Part shown: positions 55,159 to 63,262 of the stretch, piece after piece
Layout of the letters: each line of letters starts with the position of its first letter
Position numbering within the stretch: position 1 is the stretch's first letter
Origin: Lewinellaceae bacterium
GTDB lineage: Bacteria > Bacteroidota > Bacteroidia > Chitinophagales > Saprospiraceae
Direction: 5' to 3'
Assembly (NCBI GenBank): GCA_020636405.1
Contig: JACJXW010000005.1
Span: 62,001-126,000, forward strand
Length of the DNA: 64,000 nucleotides
Made by a program: the position numbers and the translations under genes
The notes under the pieces: generated by a model
The model's database searches: none
What the model saw: only the letters and a program-made list of their open reading frames with translations
What the model was told of the DNA's origin: nothing

Positions 55159-56607
55159 TCAGTTCCTGTAATCCAGTGCCGGCTTCCGGCCGCCCAATAA
55201 GGGTTCGTATTTGAAATTGTCCCCCCGTTGCTTCACCCACTCGGCTTTTGCCGCTTCGATCAGTTGCTGATCGCTCAGCAGGTCGAGGGCCATGCCTGCT
55301 AAGGCCTTGGCGGCCACCAGCATTCCTTTCCGGCCGATGCTGCTACCGGTACAGGCCACGGCCTGCCAGGAGTGTCCCGGCGTGCCGGGGACATAGGTAG
55401 CCGTTCGCAAACCAACGGTAGGTACGGCCCAGCTGACATCGCCCACATCGGTAGACCCGCCCCGGTAGCCTGGCTCCACACTGAATTCCTTGATGGTTGC
55501 CGCTTCGCCGGGATCCGGTATTTTGGAACTTTTAAAGGTGGCCTGCAGCGCTTTGGCGAAGGCCATCTCCTCTTCCGTATAAGGTACGCCTCCCACTTCC
55601 TTCAGATTTTCGTGCATTTTTCGGGCGAGCGCCTCAATGGGGAGCAGGTTGTAGACGCCGCCGATGATCTCGTATTCCATTTCGGTCTCGGTACCCAGAG
55701 CGGCCCCCTGCGCCACTTTTACCAGGCGCTCGAAAATGCGCCGGGCTTCGGCGGGGTCGGGGTGCCGTACGTAGTAGTAGGCCTCGGCAAAATTGGGCAC
55801 CACATTCGGCGCATCGCCCCCGGAGGTGATGATGTAGTGGATGCGGGTTTCCATGGGCACGTGCTCGCGCATCATGTTGGCCATGTTATTCATGGCTTCC
55901 ACACCGTCAAGTGCGGAGCGGCCTGCCTCGGGGCGGCTGGCGGCGTGGGCGGAGGTGCCGTAAAAGCGGAATTTGGCTGTGATATTGGCCGTGGAATTAC
56001 CCGGGTCAGCGGTGTTTTCGTCGCCGGGATGCCAGTGCAGGACGATATCTACCTCATCAAACAGGCCGGCGCGAACCATGTATACCTTTCCTGAGCCACC
56101 CTCCTCCGCCGGTGTCCCATACACCTTGATCGTTCCCTGAAAATTGCCGGCGGCCAGCTGTTCTTTCACCGCAATGGCTGCCGCTACAGAGCCTACCCCA
56201 AAGAGGTTGTGCCCACAGCCATGGCCCGCATTTCGGGATTCGTCGACGGCCTTTTCCGGAACAGCCTGCTGGGAAAGCCCCGGCAGGGCATCGAACTCGG
56301 CGAGAAGGCCGATCACCGGCTTCCCGCTGCCGTAGGTGGCTACAAAAGCGGTGGGGATATCCGCAACACCGGTCTCTACCGAGAAACCGGCGGCCTTCAA
56401 TTTGTTCTGGAGCAATTCCGAGCTTTTGTATTCCTGATAGCCAACCTCAGCATAAGCCCAGATCTGTTGGGCCATATCACTGTATTCGGCAAAGGAGTTC
56501 TCGATCTGAGCGTAGCTCTTTTCTTTCAGTGCCCTGAGGTTTTGGCTTTCATAGGGCTGGGCCAGCAGGACGGCGGGCAGCAAACAGAGGAAAATGATGT
56601 GTCTCAT
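55159..56607 (-). CDS. Exported M20-family amidohydrolase, AbgB-like
   Basis: A 482-residue protein with a signal peptide (IIFLCLLPAVLLAQ). The M20 metal site is visible in NAGHGCGHNLFG (His/Cys/His) and YGTPAEEGGSGK (catalytic Glu pair); a dimerisation lid domain lies at about 190-330. It resembles aminobenzoyl-glutamate hydrolase subunit B. The likely role is release of amino acids from N-acyl or peptide amides in the periplasm. It is divergent from the S15 peptidase gene across a 294-base region holding a large palindrome. Confidence 0.88.
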   Translation of the reverse strand: MRHIIFLCLLPAVLLAQPYESQNLRALKEKSYAQIENSFAEYSDMAQQIWAYAEVGYQEYKSSELLQNKLKAAGFSVETGVADIPTAFVATYGSGKPVIGLLAEFDALPGLSQQAVPEKAVDESRNAGHGCGHNLFGVGSVAAAIAVKEQLAAGNFQGTIKVYGTPAEEGGSGKVYMVRAGLFDEVDIVLHWHPGDENTADPGNSTANITAKFRFYGTSAHAASRPEAGRSALDGVEAMNNMANMMREHVPMETRIHYIITSGGDAPNVVPNFAEAYYYVRHPDPAEARRIFERLVKVAQGAALGTETEMEYEIIGGVYNLLPIEALARKMHENLKEVGGVPYTEEEMAFAKALQATFKSSKIPDPGEAATIKEFSVEPGYRGGSTDVGDVSWAVPTVGLRTATYVPGTPGHSWQAVACTGSSIGRKGMLVAAKALAGMALDLLSDQQLIEAAKAEWVKQRGDNFKYEPLLGGRKPALDYRN

Positions 56608-56639
56608 CGGCTAATCCTTATTAGTGGTTTGGTTCTTTA

Positions 56640-56733
56640 ACAAATCCTGTGTTCCAGGGACAGTGCTTCATGCGAAACCCTTGCTCCTGGCCATCGCATT
56701 GCTTCCGCATGAAGCACTGTCCAGAGGATTTGT
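56640..56733. repeat. Large palindromic element in the divergent M20/S15 intergenic region
   Basis: Inner arms of 17 perfect bases (GGACAGTGCTTCATGCG, 56658-56674, and its complement at 56706-56722) and outer 9-base arms (ACAAATCCT / AGGATTTGT, 56640-56648 and 56725-56733) around a 31-base loop. It would fold as a strong cruciform or RNA hairpin. It may be a miniature mobile element, an operator or a bidirectional terminator. Confidence 0.8.
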
Positions 56734-56901
56734 CAAAGAAGGAGTATTTTTTCAAATTAGGGTGTAAGAGCAGGTTTAAACGATGAAAGATATGGCTTTG
56801 TGGCATAACTTATTATCCACAAGCCCGGAAATCTTTTGCCAATTGGGGCAAAGAATGTCAGATTTCTTAAATTGTGGGAATAACAAAAGACCCTTCGCAA
56901 T

Positions 56902-58812
56902 ATGAGCAGGCTATATTCAACAAGCATCCAAACTGGAATGAGGCGGCAATCAGATAATAGAACCAGGCATTGGAAAGGGGCCTTCAGCGTAATCATTGCG
57001 CTGCTGGCCATCACGGCCCTGCCCGGTTTAGCTCAGCCCGGCGCCACCGAAAAGGCGGTGCCCGTTTTCGAGAACGGCGAGGCCCAGGTTGTCCCGGCTT
57101 TCAACTCACCTGATCAATGGATCCGTCACGACCTGTGGGTCGAAACCACCTTTGATACCGACGGCGACGGAAAGCCGGACCGCATGCACGTGAGCGTCAC
57201 CCGGCCCTATCAGACGGAAACGGAAGGGCTTAAGCTGCCCGTTGTCTATGAAACGAGCCCTTATTTCGCGGGAACGGCATCGCTTGCGGATGACATTTTC
57301 TGGGATGTGCGCCACGAACTGGGCGCAACGCCGCCACCGCGGCCTCACCCGGAAGTAAAACGCATCGGAGAGCGGCCCATCATTTCCAATTCGCAGATCA
57401 GTACCTGGGTGCCCCGGGGGTATATTGTCGTTCACTCGTCCTCACCGGGCACCGGCCTGTCTCAGGGTGCTCCAACTGTAGGCGGAGATAATGAATCCCT
57501 GGCGCCCAAAGCGGTTATCGACTGGCTGTGTGGGCGTATTCCGGGTTACACCACTCCTGATGGTGATGAAACGGTGGAAGCCTACTGGTCTACCGGCAAG
57601 GTAGGAATGACGGGAACCTCCTACAACGGAACCCTTCCGCTTGCCGCCGCCACCACAGGGGTGGAAGGGCTGGAAGCCATCATTCCCATTGCCCCGAACA
57701 CTTCTTATTACCATTATTACCGTTCCAACGGGCTGATCCGCCATCCCGGCGGGTATCTGGGGGAAGATATCGACGTGCTTTACGACTTTATCCATAGCGG
57801 GGATGAATCCAAACGCGCCCGCAACAACGCCACCGTCAGGGATAAGGAAATGGCCCAGGGTATGGACCGGATCACCGGGGATTATAATAAGTTCTGGGAA
57901 GGCCGCGACTACCTGAACGATATGGGCCCTATGAAGGCGGCCTTGCTGATGTCGCATGGTTTCAACGACTGGAACGTTATGCCGGAGCACAGCTACAGGA
58001 TCTACGATGCCGCCCGGGCCAAGGGCATCCCTGCTCAGATATTCTACCATCAGGGTGGGCACGGCGGCCCTCCACCTTTGAGCATGATGAACCGTTGGTT
58101 TACCCGCTATCTGCACGGCGTAGAGAATGGCGTCGAAAAAGATCCCCGGGCCTGGATCGTACGGGAAGGAGACAGCCGGGAAACCCCCACTCCTTATGCG
58201 GACTATCCCAATCCCGGGGCGGCTCCGGTACAGTTGTACCTGGAAGCCGGCGCTCCCGGAAGAGGCAAGCTGCGTACACAGCCAGCTGCCGCACAGGGGA
58301 AGGAAACCCTGGTTGACAATTTTTCCTTTTCGGGAGCGGCGCTGGCCCAGGCGGAATTCACCAACCATCGGCTGCTCTACGTTACACCGGAGTTATCGGA
58401 GGCCGTCCACATTTCCGGCAAGCCCAGCGTCACTATTAAGCTGGCGAGCAGTAAACCGGCCGCTAATTTGTCCGTATGGCTGGTGGCCTTGCCCTGGGAG
58501 GATGGCCGCCGCGCCAGCATTACCGACAACATCATCACCCGGGGATGGGCAGACCCCCAGAACTATCGCTCCCTGACGGAAAGTGAACCGCTGGAGCCGG
58601 GTAGGTTCTACGAGATGACTTTCGAGCTGCAGCCCGACGACCAGGTGATCCCCGCCGGCCAGCAGATCGCCCTGATGATCTTTTCCAGCGACCGGGATTT
58701 CACCCTTTGGCCCGATCCGGGCACGGAACTTACGGTCGACCTGGATGCGACGAGCCTGACGCTGCCGGTAGTGGGCGGAGCGGAGGCCTTTGGAAAGGCG
58801 GTGAAAGAGTAA
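56902..58812 (+). CDS. Exported S15-family X-Pro dipeptidyl-peptidase / CocE-NonD hydrolase
   Basis: 636 residues from the ATG at 56902 (another ATG at 56938 gives a more usual signal peptide, VIIALLAITALPGLAQ). The catalytic Ser is Ser240 in MTGTSYNGTLPL; His and Asp of the triad lie near HGFNDWNVMPEH and QGGHGGPPP. The C-terminal beta-sandwich (residues about 420-636) is typical of PepX/CocE. It removes X-Pro dipeptides or hydrolyses esters/amides; the substrate is not certain. It could work with the M20 amidohydrolase in peptide use. The dienelactone hydrolase gene starts 31 bases downstream. Confidence 0.87.
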   Translation: MSRLYSTSIQTGMRRQSDNRTRHWKGAFSVIIALLAITALPGLAQPGATEKAVPVFENGEAQVVPAFNSPDQWIRHDLWVETTFDTDGDGKPDRMHVSVTRPYQTETEGLKLPVVYETSPYFAGTASLADDIFWDVRHELGATPPPRPHPEVKRIGERPIISNSQISTWVPRGYIVVHSSSPGTGLSQGAPTVGGDNESLAPKAVIDWLCGRIPGYTTPDGDETVEAYWSTGKVGMTGTSYNGTLPLAAATTGVEGLEAIIPIAPNTSYYHYYRSNGLIRHPGGYLGEDIDVLYDFIHSGDESKRARNNATVRDKEMAQGMDRITGDYNKFWEGRDYLNDMGPMKAALLMSHGFNDWNVMPEHSYRIYDAARAKGIPAQIFYHQGGHGGPPPLSMMNRWFTRYLHGVENGVEKDPRAWIVREGDSRETPTPYADYPNPGAAPVQLYLEAGAPGRGKLRTQPAAAQGKETLVDNFSFSGAALAQAEFTNHRLLYVTPELSEAVHISGKPSVTIKLASSKPAANLSVWLVALPWEDGRRASITDNIITRGWADPQNYRSLTESEPLEPGRFYEMTFELQPDDQVIPAGQQIALMIFSSDRDFTLWPDPGTELTVDLDATSLTLPVVGGAEAFGKAVKE

Positions 58813-58843
58813 AATCGGCTACACCTAAAAAACAGATAAGGCC

Positions 58844-59731
58844 ATGAAAGAAATCAAAAAAGAAGACGTCAGCCAGGAAGTATTTGACCTTTATGATGAC
58901 TATGCACACAACCGGATCGACAGAAGGCAATTTCTGGATAGGTTGTCCATCTATGCAGTCGGAGGGCTCACTGTGCCTTCTCTTCTTCAATTCATAATGC
59001 CGGACTATAAGGAAAAGATCCAAGTCCGGGCGGGCGATCCCCGGTTGAAATCGAAGTTCATTAAATACAAATCACCCAAAGGGGGCGGCAAGATCAAAGG
59101 CCTGCTCTCCCGGCCGGCGGATGCAAAAGGGAAATTACCGGGAATCGTGGTCGTGCATGAAAACAGAGGGCTCAATCCGCACATCGAGGATGTGGCGCGC
59201 CGGGCGGCACTTGCCGGGTTTATTTCGCTCGCCCCGGATGCGTTGACCCCACTGGGCGGGTACCCGGGCAACGATGATGATGGCAGGGAATTACAACGGA
59301 AAAGGGACCGAAATGAGATGCTGGAGGATTTCATCGCTGCCTTTGAGTACCTGAAGAACCACGGCAAGTGCAATGGGAAGGTCGGGGTAGTCGGATTCTG
59401 CTTCGGCGGCTGGATCTCTAATATGATGGCGGTGAAAGTTCCCGATCTGTTGGCTGCCGTACCGTTTTATGGCGGACAACCGGCAGCGGAGGATGTGCCT
59501 AAAATTCAGGCGCCCTTGCTGTTGCATTATGCAGAGCTGGATGAACGGGTGAATGCCGGCTGGCCAGCTTACGAGGCGGCATTAAGGGAGCATAATAAAG
59601 CGTACACCGCCTACAATTATCCGGGAGTGAACCATGGGTTTCATAATGATACCACGCCCCGTTACGATAAAGCTTCCGCTGAACTGGCCTGGCAAAGGAC
59701 GATTGATTTTTTCAAGGAAAAACTGAGATAA
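58844..59731 (+). CDS. Dienelactone-hydrolase-family protein with Tat-like signal
   Basis: 295 residues. The N-terminus holds a twin-arginine motif (IDRRQFLDRLSIYAVGGL) followed by a hydrophobic stretch, so export by Tat is likely. The alpha/beta-hydrolase core has the nucleophile Cys186 in VVGFCFGGW, Asp in HYAELDERV and His in GVNHGFHND, the triad of dienelactone hydrolases. Such enzymes open lactones or ester bonds; natural substrates of Bacteroidota members are unknown. It lies 31 bases after the S15 gene on the same strand and is probably co-transcribed. Confidence 0.88.
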   Translation: MKEIKKEDVSQEVFDLYDDYAHNRIDRRQFLDRLSIYAVGGLTVPSLLQFIMPDYKEKIQVRAGDPRLKSKFIKYKSPKGGGKIKGLLSRPADAKGKLPGIVVVHENRGLNPHIEDVARRAALAGFISLAPDALTPLGGYPGNDDDGRELQRKRDRNEMLEDFIAAFEYLKNHGKCNGKVGVVGFCFGGWISNMMAVKVPDLLAAVPFYGGQPAAEDVPKIQAPLLLHYAELDERVNAGWPAYEAALREHNKAYTAYNYPGVNHGFHNDTTPRYDKASAELAWQRTIDFFKEKLR

Positions 59732-59863
59732 ACTCTTTAATGGGCGGCCCTGATAGAAGAGGGAACGCGGATGAAGCGGATGACACGGATACGGGGCTGA
59801 AAAATTTGCGGCCATTCGGTTTCCAAAATGTCATTTTTGCCGAACAGGCATTCAGGAAGGCCG

Positions 59864-60970
59864 TCAGCCTGGCAGCTCCACCCGTTCGCCTGTCCGTGCG
59901 GCCTCATAGATGGCCTCGATGTATTTCATATCCCGCATTCCTTCCTCGCCGGAGGCCACTACCGGCGTATCCTGCGTGATATTTAAAGCAAAAGCGTCCA
60001 TCTGTGCCGCCTGCTGGTGATGGGAATGTTCTCCCATAGATTGATCATTCACATAACCAGCCAATGTGCCGTAGGTAAAGGCGGGATAGAGCCCATAGGC
60101 CCCTTTCTCGGCAGAAACGCGGATATGGTTGTCGTGAGCGACATAGCTGCTGGTGCAATTGGCAACCGCCCCGCCAGGGAACTCCATCTGCCAGCAGATC
60201 GTCTCTTCCATACCCGGCAGTTTTTCCGGTATGGATTTGTACCCCTGGGCTGTAATGGCCATGGGTTCTTCGCCGGTGGCATACCTGGCCCCCTGGATGC
60301 AATAGATACCGACATCCATAAGGGGGCCGCCACCGGACAGTTTGGGGTCGGTAAAGCGCCAGTTGTCACTGTTTATGCCGTAGAAGGAGAAAGCAGAATG
60401 AATAACCTTCACCTTGCCATATATCTGTTCTGTTCCCAGGCGCTTCAACTCCTGGTGGAAGGGATCGTACTGCAGCCGATAGCCGATTTGGAGTTTCACG
60501 CCGGCTTTTTCGCAGGCCTCGATCATCTGGCGGCAGCGGCCTACTGATATTTCCATAGGTTTTTCACAGATGACATGCTTGCCGGCACGGGCGGCACGGG
60601 CGGCGAAGGGGAGGTGCAGGGCGTTTGGCGTGACGACGTAGACGACATCGATATCCGGATTGTCCTTTATGGAATCGAAGTTGTCGTAATCATAAATATT
60701 GTTGTCGGGGATCTGGTACCGTTTCTTCCAGGAATCGGCCTTTTCGGGTGACCCGGTGACGATGCCGGCCAGCCGGCAGTGCCTGGTATGGGCGAAGGAT
60801 GGAGCCAACTGATTGGTAGCGTAATTGCCCAACCCCAGCAAGGCGACGCCTAGTTTTGGACTTTCATGTGTCGGGCCAGCACTGTATAAGAAATTGGGCA
60901 GGGCCAGCAGGGCGGCGGTTTGGGCGCTTTTTCGAATGAATTCGCGACGCGTGGGATAGGGATAGTTCAT
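59864..60970 (-). CDS. Tat-exported Gfo/Idh/MocA-family oxidoreductase
   Basis: A 368-residue protein. The N-terminus has a classical Tat motif, PTRREFIRKSAQTAALLAL. A Rossmann domain (LLGLGNYATNQLAPSF) and the family motif EKPMEISVGRCRQM follow. These periplasmic members (glucose-fructose oxidoreductase-like) keep a tightly bound NADP and act on sugars. It is the second family member in the window, but the two are not close copies. It ends convergent with the dienelactone hydrolase gene. Confidence 0.88.
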   Translation of the reverse strand: MNYPYPTRREFIRKSAQTAALLALPNFLYSAGPTHESPKLGVALLGLGNYATNQLAPSFAHTRHCRLAGIVTGSPEKADSWKKRYQIPDNNIYDYDNFDSIKDNPDIDVVYVVTPNALHLPFAARAARAGKHVICEKPMEISVGRCRQMIEACEKAGVKLQIGYRLQYDPFHQELKRLGTEQIYGKVKVIHSAFSFYGINSDNWRFTDPKLSGGGPLMDVGIYCIQGARYATGEEPMAITAQGYKSIPEKLPGMEETICWQMEFPGGAVANCTSSYVAHDNHIRVSAEKGAYGLYPAFTYGTLAGYVNDQSMGEHSHHQQAAQMDAFALNITQDTPVVASGEEGMRDMKYIEAIYEAARTGERVELPG

Positions 60971-61005
60971 AATAATTGATTTTTGACTTGACGGTTACCT
61001 TCCGG

Positions 61006-61683
61006 TCAAGATGGCCGGGGTGCGAGGGCGGCCGCTTCTGCAATATCGGAGCACTCCAGAACGGATTTAGAAAAGCCTTTTTCCGTCACGTTGATCATCG
61101 CCATGCCGACCTCTTCCAGTTTGACCACATATTTTGGGAACAGCGCCCGGAAAAACGGGTACAAAAAGCCCAGGAATTTATAGGCGGACAGCGTATTTTT
61201 CATACCCTCCATAGGGTGGATGTAGCCGGGGCGGAACATATAAGCCCCCTTGAACGGCAGCTTTTGCAAGTCGTTCTCCGTTTTGCCCTTTACCCGTGCC
61301 CACATGCTGCGCCCCTGTTCGCTGCTGTCCGTTCCGGCGCCGGAGACATAGCAGAATGTCATCCCGGGGTTCAGCCGGGCCAGGGTTTCGGCCATATGCA
61401 TCGTCAGATTGTAGGTCAGATGGTAGTAATCGGCTTCCTTCATGCCCACCGAAGAGACGCCCAGGCAGAAGTAGCAGGCATTGTAGCCGGAGAGGCGGCT
61501 TTCAATAGAGGAGAGGTCGTGGAAGTCTTTGTGGAGGATCTCCGTCAGCTTTTCATGCTGCACTTCGCAGGGCCGCCGGTTGATCACCAATACGGACTCT
61601 ACATCGGGATGACGGAGGCACTGGTGGAGGACGCCCTCGCCGACCATGCCGGTGACGCCGGTAATAATGGCTTTTATTTTCAT
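61006..61683 (-). CDS. NAD(P)-binding Rossmann protein, epimerase/reductase-like
   Basis: A 225-residue cytoplasmic protein beginning IKAIITGVTGMVGEGVLHQC, the atypical-SDR nucleotide-binding loop. The middle has CYFCLGVSSVGM and YVSGAGTDSSEQG. The family (NAD-dependent epimerase-like, DUF-type SDR) is widespread; the substrate is not known. It starts 37 bases after the aldo/keto reductase gene ends and may be its operon partner. Confidence 0.8.
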   Translation of the reverse strand: MKIKAIITGVTGMVGEGVLHQCLRHPDVESVLVINRRPCEVQHEKLTEILHKDFHDLSSIESRLSGYNACYFCLGVSSVGMKEADYYHLTYNLTMHMAETLARLNPGMTFCYVSGAGTDSSEQGRSMWARVKGKTENDLQKLPFKGAYMFRPGYIHPMEGMKNTLSAYKFLGFLYPFFRALFPKYVVKLEEVGMAMINVTEKGFSKSVLECSDIAEAAALAPRPS

Positions 61684-61720
61684 AAGGCTAAAGCTAAGGG
61701 AAATTTTCCTGAAAAGCCGG

Positions 61721-62539
61721 TCAATCCCAATCCGCTCCGTGAAAAGCGCTTACCTGTCGCCCGTCCCGGCGCCCCAGTTCCTGGATGCGGGCCATGTCTT
61801 CGGCCGACAGCTCAAAGTCGAATACGTCCATATTTTCTTTCAGGCGCTTGGGGTTGATGCTTTTAGGGATCGTCATCACCCCACCCAGTTGCAGCATCCA
61901 TTTCAGGGCAACCTGAGCAGCACTCTTGCCGTACGGCTTGCCGATAGACTGCAGGGCCGGATGGGTGGCGGCCTTGCCCTGGGCCAGGGGAGAATAAGCG
62001 GTTAGGGAAACGCCATGCTCCCGCATCCACTGGTACAGTTTGGATTGGTCCAGGAAGGGGTGAAACTCTACCTGATTGGTGAGGATCGGCAGGCCCATGT
62101 CCAGCGCCTGTTTCAGTTGGCTGATGTTGAAATTGCTGACGCCGATGAAACGGGTGAGTCCCTTTTCCTGTGCTTTGGCCAGCTCTGCCAGGTAGCTCTC
62201 CAGCGGCAGGGTGTGGTGCGGCCAGTGGATGAGCAGCAGGTCGACGTACCCCGATTGAAGTTTCTGCAGGCTTTCCTTCACGGAAGGGAGGAACCGCTTT
62301 TTGTCCAGGTTGGAAGGCCATACCTTGGTCACCAGGAAAACCGCTTCGCGGGCGACGCCCGATTTTTTAATGCCTTGCCCGACGGCCTCTTCATTGGCGT
62401 AGAACTGGGCGGTGTCGATGTGGCGGTAGCCCTCCTGCAGGGCCTGCCGGACGATCTCGCGGGCGGTGGCGCCCCGGGCGCCATAGGTGCCCAGGCCGAG
62501 GGCGGGAATGGAGGTGTTCTGGATGGTGAGGTGTTGCAT
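61721..62539 (-). CDS. Aldo/keto reductase
   Basis: A 272-residue TIM-barrel enzyme. The catalytic tetrad is visible: Asp and Tyr in HIDTAQFYANEE, Lys in LVTKVWPSN and His in LLLIHWPHH. The NADP-binding signature IPKSINPKRLKENMDVFDF lies near the C-terminus. It resembles 2,5-diketogluconate reductase or methylglyoxal reductase. It reduces aldehydes and ketoses with NADPH. It is followed by the SDR-like gene on the same strand. Confidence 0.9.
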   Translation of the reverse strand: MQHLTIQNTSIPALGLGTYGARGATAREIVRQALQEGYRHIDTAQFYANEEAVGQGIKKSGVAREAVFLVTKVWPSNLDKKRFLPSVKESLQKLQSGYVDLLLIHWPHHTLPLESYLAELAKAQEKGLTRFIGVSNFNISQLKQALDMGLPILTNQVEFHPFLDQSKLYQWMREHGVSLTAYSPLAQGKAATHPALQSIGKPYGKSAAQVALKWMLQLGGVMTIPKSINPKRLKENMDVFDFELSAEDMARIQELGRRDGRQVSAFHGADWD

Positions 62540-62580
62540 GGATTTGGATTATGAATTTTTCTTTCAATAGCCATTAAACC

Positions 62581-62627
62581 TTGTTTCGTTTCTTTTTTTT
62601 ACGTATTTTGGTAATAAATAGAAACAA
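62581..62627. promoter_or_regulatory. Candidate AbiEi operator
   Basis: TTGTTTC (62581-62587) and GAAACAA (62621-62627) form a perfect 7-base inverted repeat around a 33-base spacer immediately upstream of the AbiEi start. AbiEi antitoxins repress their operons by binding inverted repeats, so this is a natural candidate. Confidence 0.35.
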
Positions 62628-62629
62628 AT

Positions 62630-63262
62630 TTGAAGTTTATCGATTTTCAGGATGCCTTCTACGATTATACTGTTTTTTCTACCATTGAAGTAGAAAAAGT
62701 GTTCCCAGGTTTTGACCGCAAGGTACTCGTCGCCTGGCAGAAGAAAGGTTACATTCAGAAAATCAGGAACAGCTGGTACCGGTTTAATAACCGCCAAATA
62801 GTCGAAGAGGATCTGTTTTTTATTGCTAACAAGATCTATCATCCATCTTATATTTCCCTGGAATCAGCTTTGTCTTACTACCAGTTTATCCCTGAAGGTG
62901 TTTTTAGCATCACCTCCATTAGTACTTTGAAGACGGTCCACTTTGATACTCCGATCGGTTATTTTCAGTATCGGAATGTTAAACCGGCACTTTTTTGGGG
63001 TTACCGGTTGGTTCGACAAAGAAGCAATCCGCTATCTGGTTGGTACAAGATTGCGACTGCTGAAAAAGCAGTCATCGATTTTCTATATCTGAATCCACAG
63101 TATGAAAAAGAACCTGATTTCGAAGGATTGCGTTTCAATTGGGAGGCCTTTGCCACCAAAGTTGACCTGGAAAAGATAAAACACTATCTGGGAAATATTC
63201 GATCTCCGGCATTGTCAGACCGAATGAAAAAATTTTTAAACGTTTTTTATGCTCAGCCTTGA
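62630..63262 (+). CDS. AbiEi-family antitoxin/transcriptional regulator
   Basis: 210 residues from a TTG at 62630 (no ATG nearby in frame). The N-terminal winged-helix part (VFPGFDRKVLVAWQKKGYIQ, IRNSWYRF) and the motifs YISLESALSYYQF and ATAEKAVIDFLYL are typical of AbiEi. The protein neutralises the AbiEii toxin encoded next and represses the operon. The stop overlaps the toxin start by 14 bases (ATG at 63249), as in many such operons. The genes probably act in phage defence or plasmid-like stabilisation. Confidence 0.87.
   Translation: MKFIDFQDAFYDYTVFSTIEVEKVFPGFDRKVLVAWQKKGYIQKIRNSWYRFNNRQIVEEDLFFIANKIYHPSYISLESALSYYQFIPEGVFSITSISTLKTVHFDTPIGYFQYRNVKPALFWGYRLVRQRSNPLSGWYKIATAEKAVIDFLYLNPQYEKEPDFEGLRFNWEAFATKVDLEKIKHYLGNIRSPALSDRMKKFLNVFYAQP

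Noticed and set aside
59758..59800. GGAACGCGGATGA-like sequence resembling 28107-28155
   Set aside because: Shared GATGACACGGAT core is too short and common in such genomes to claim as a repeat from this window alone.
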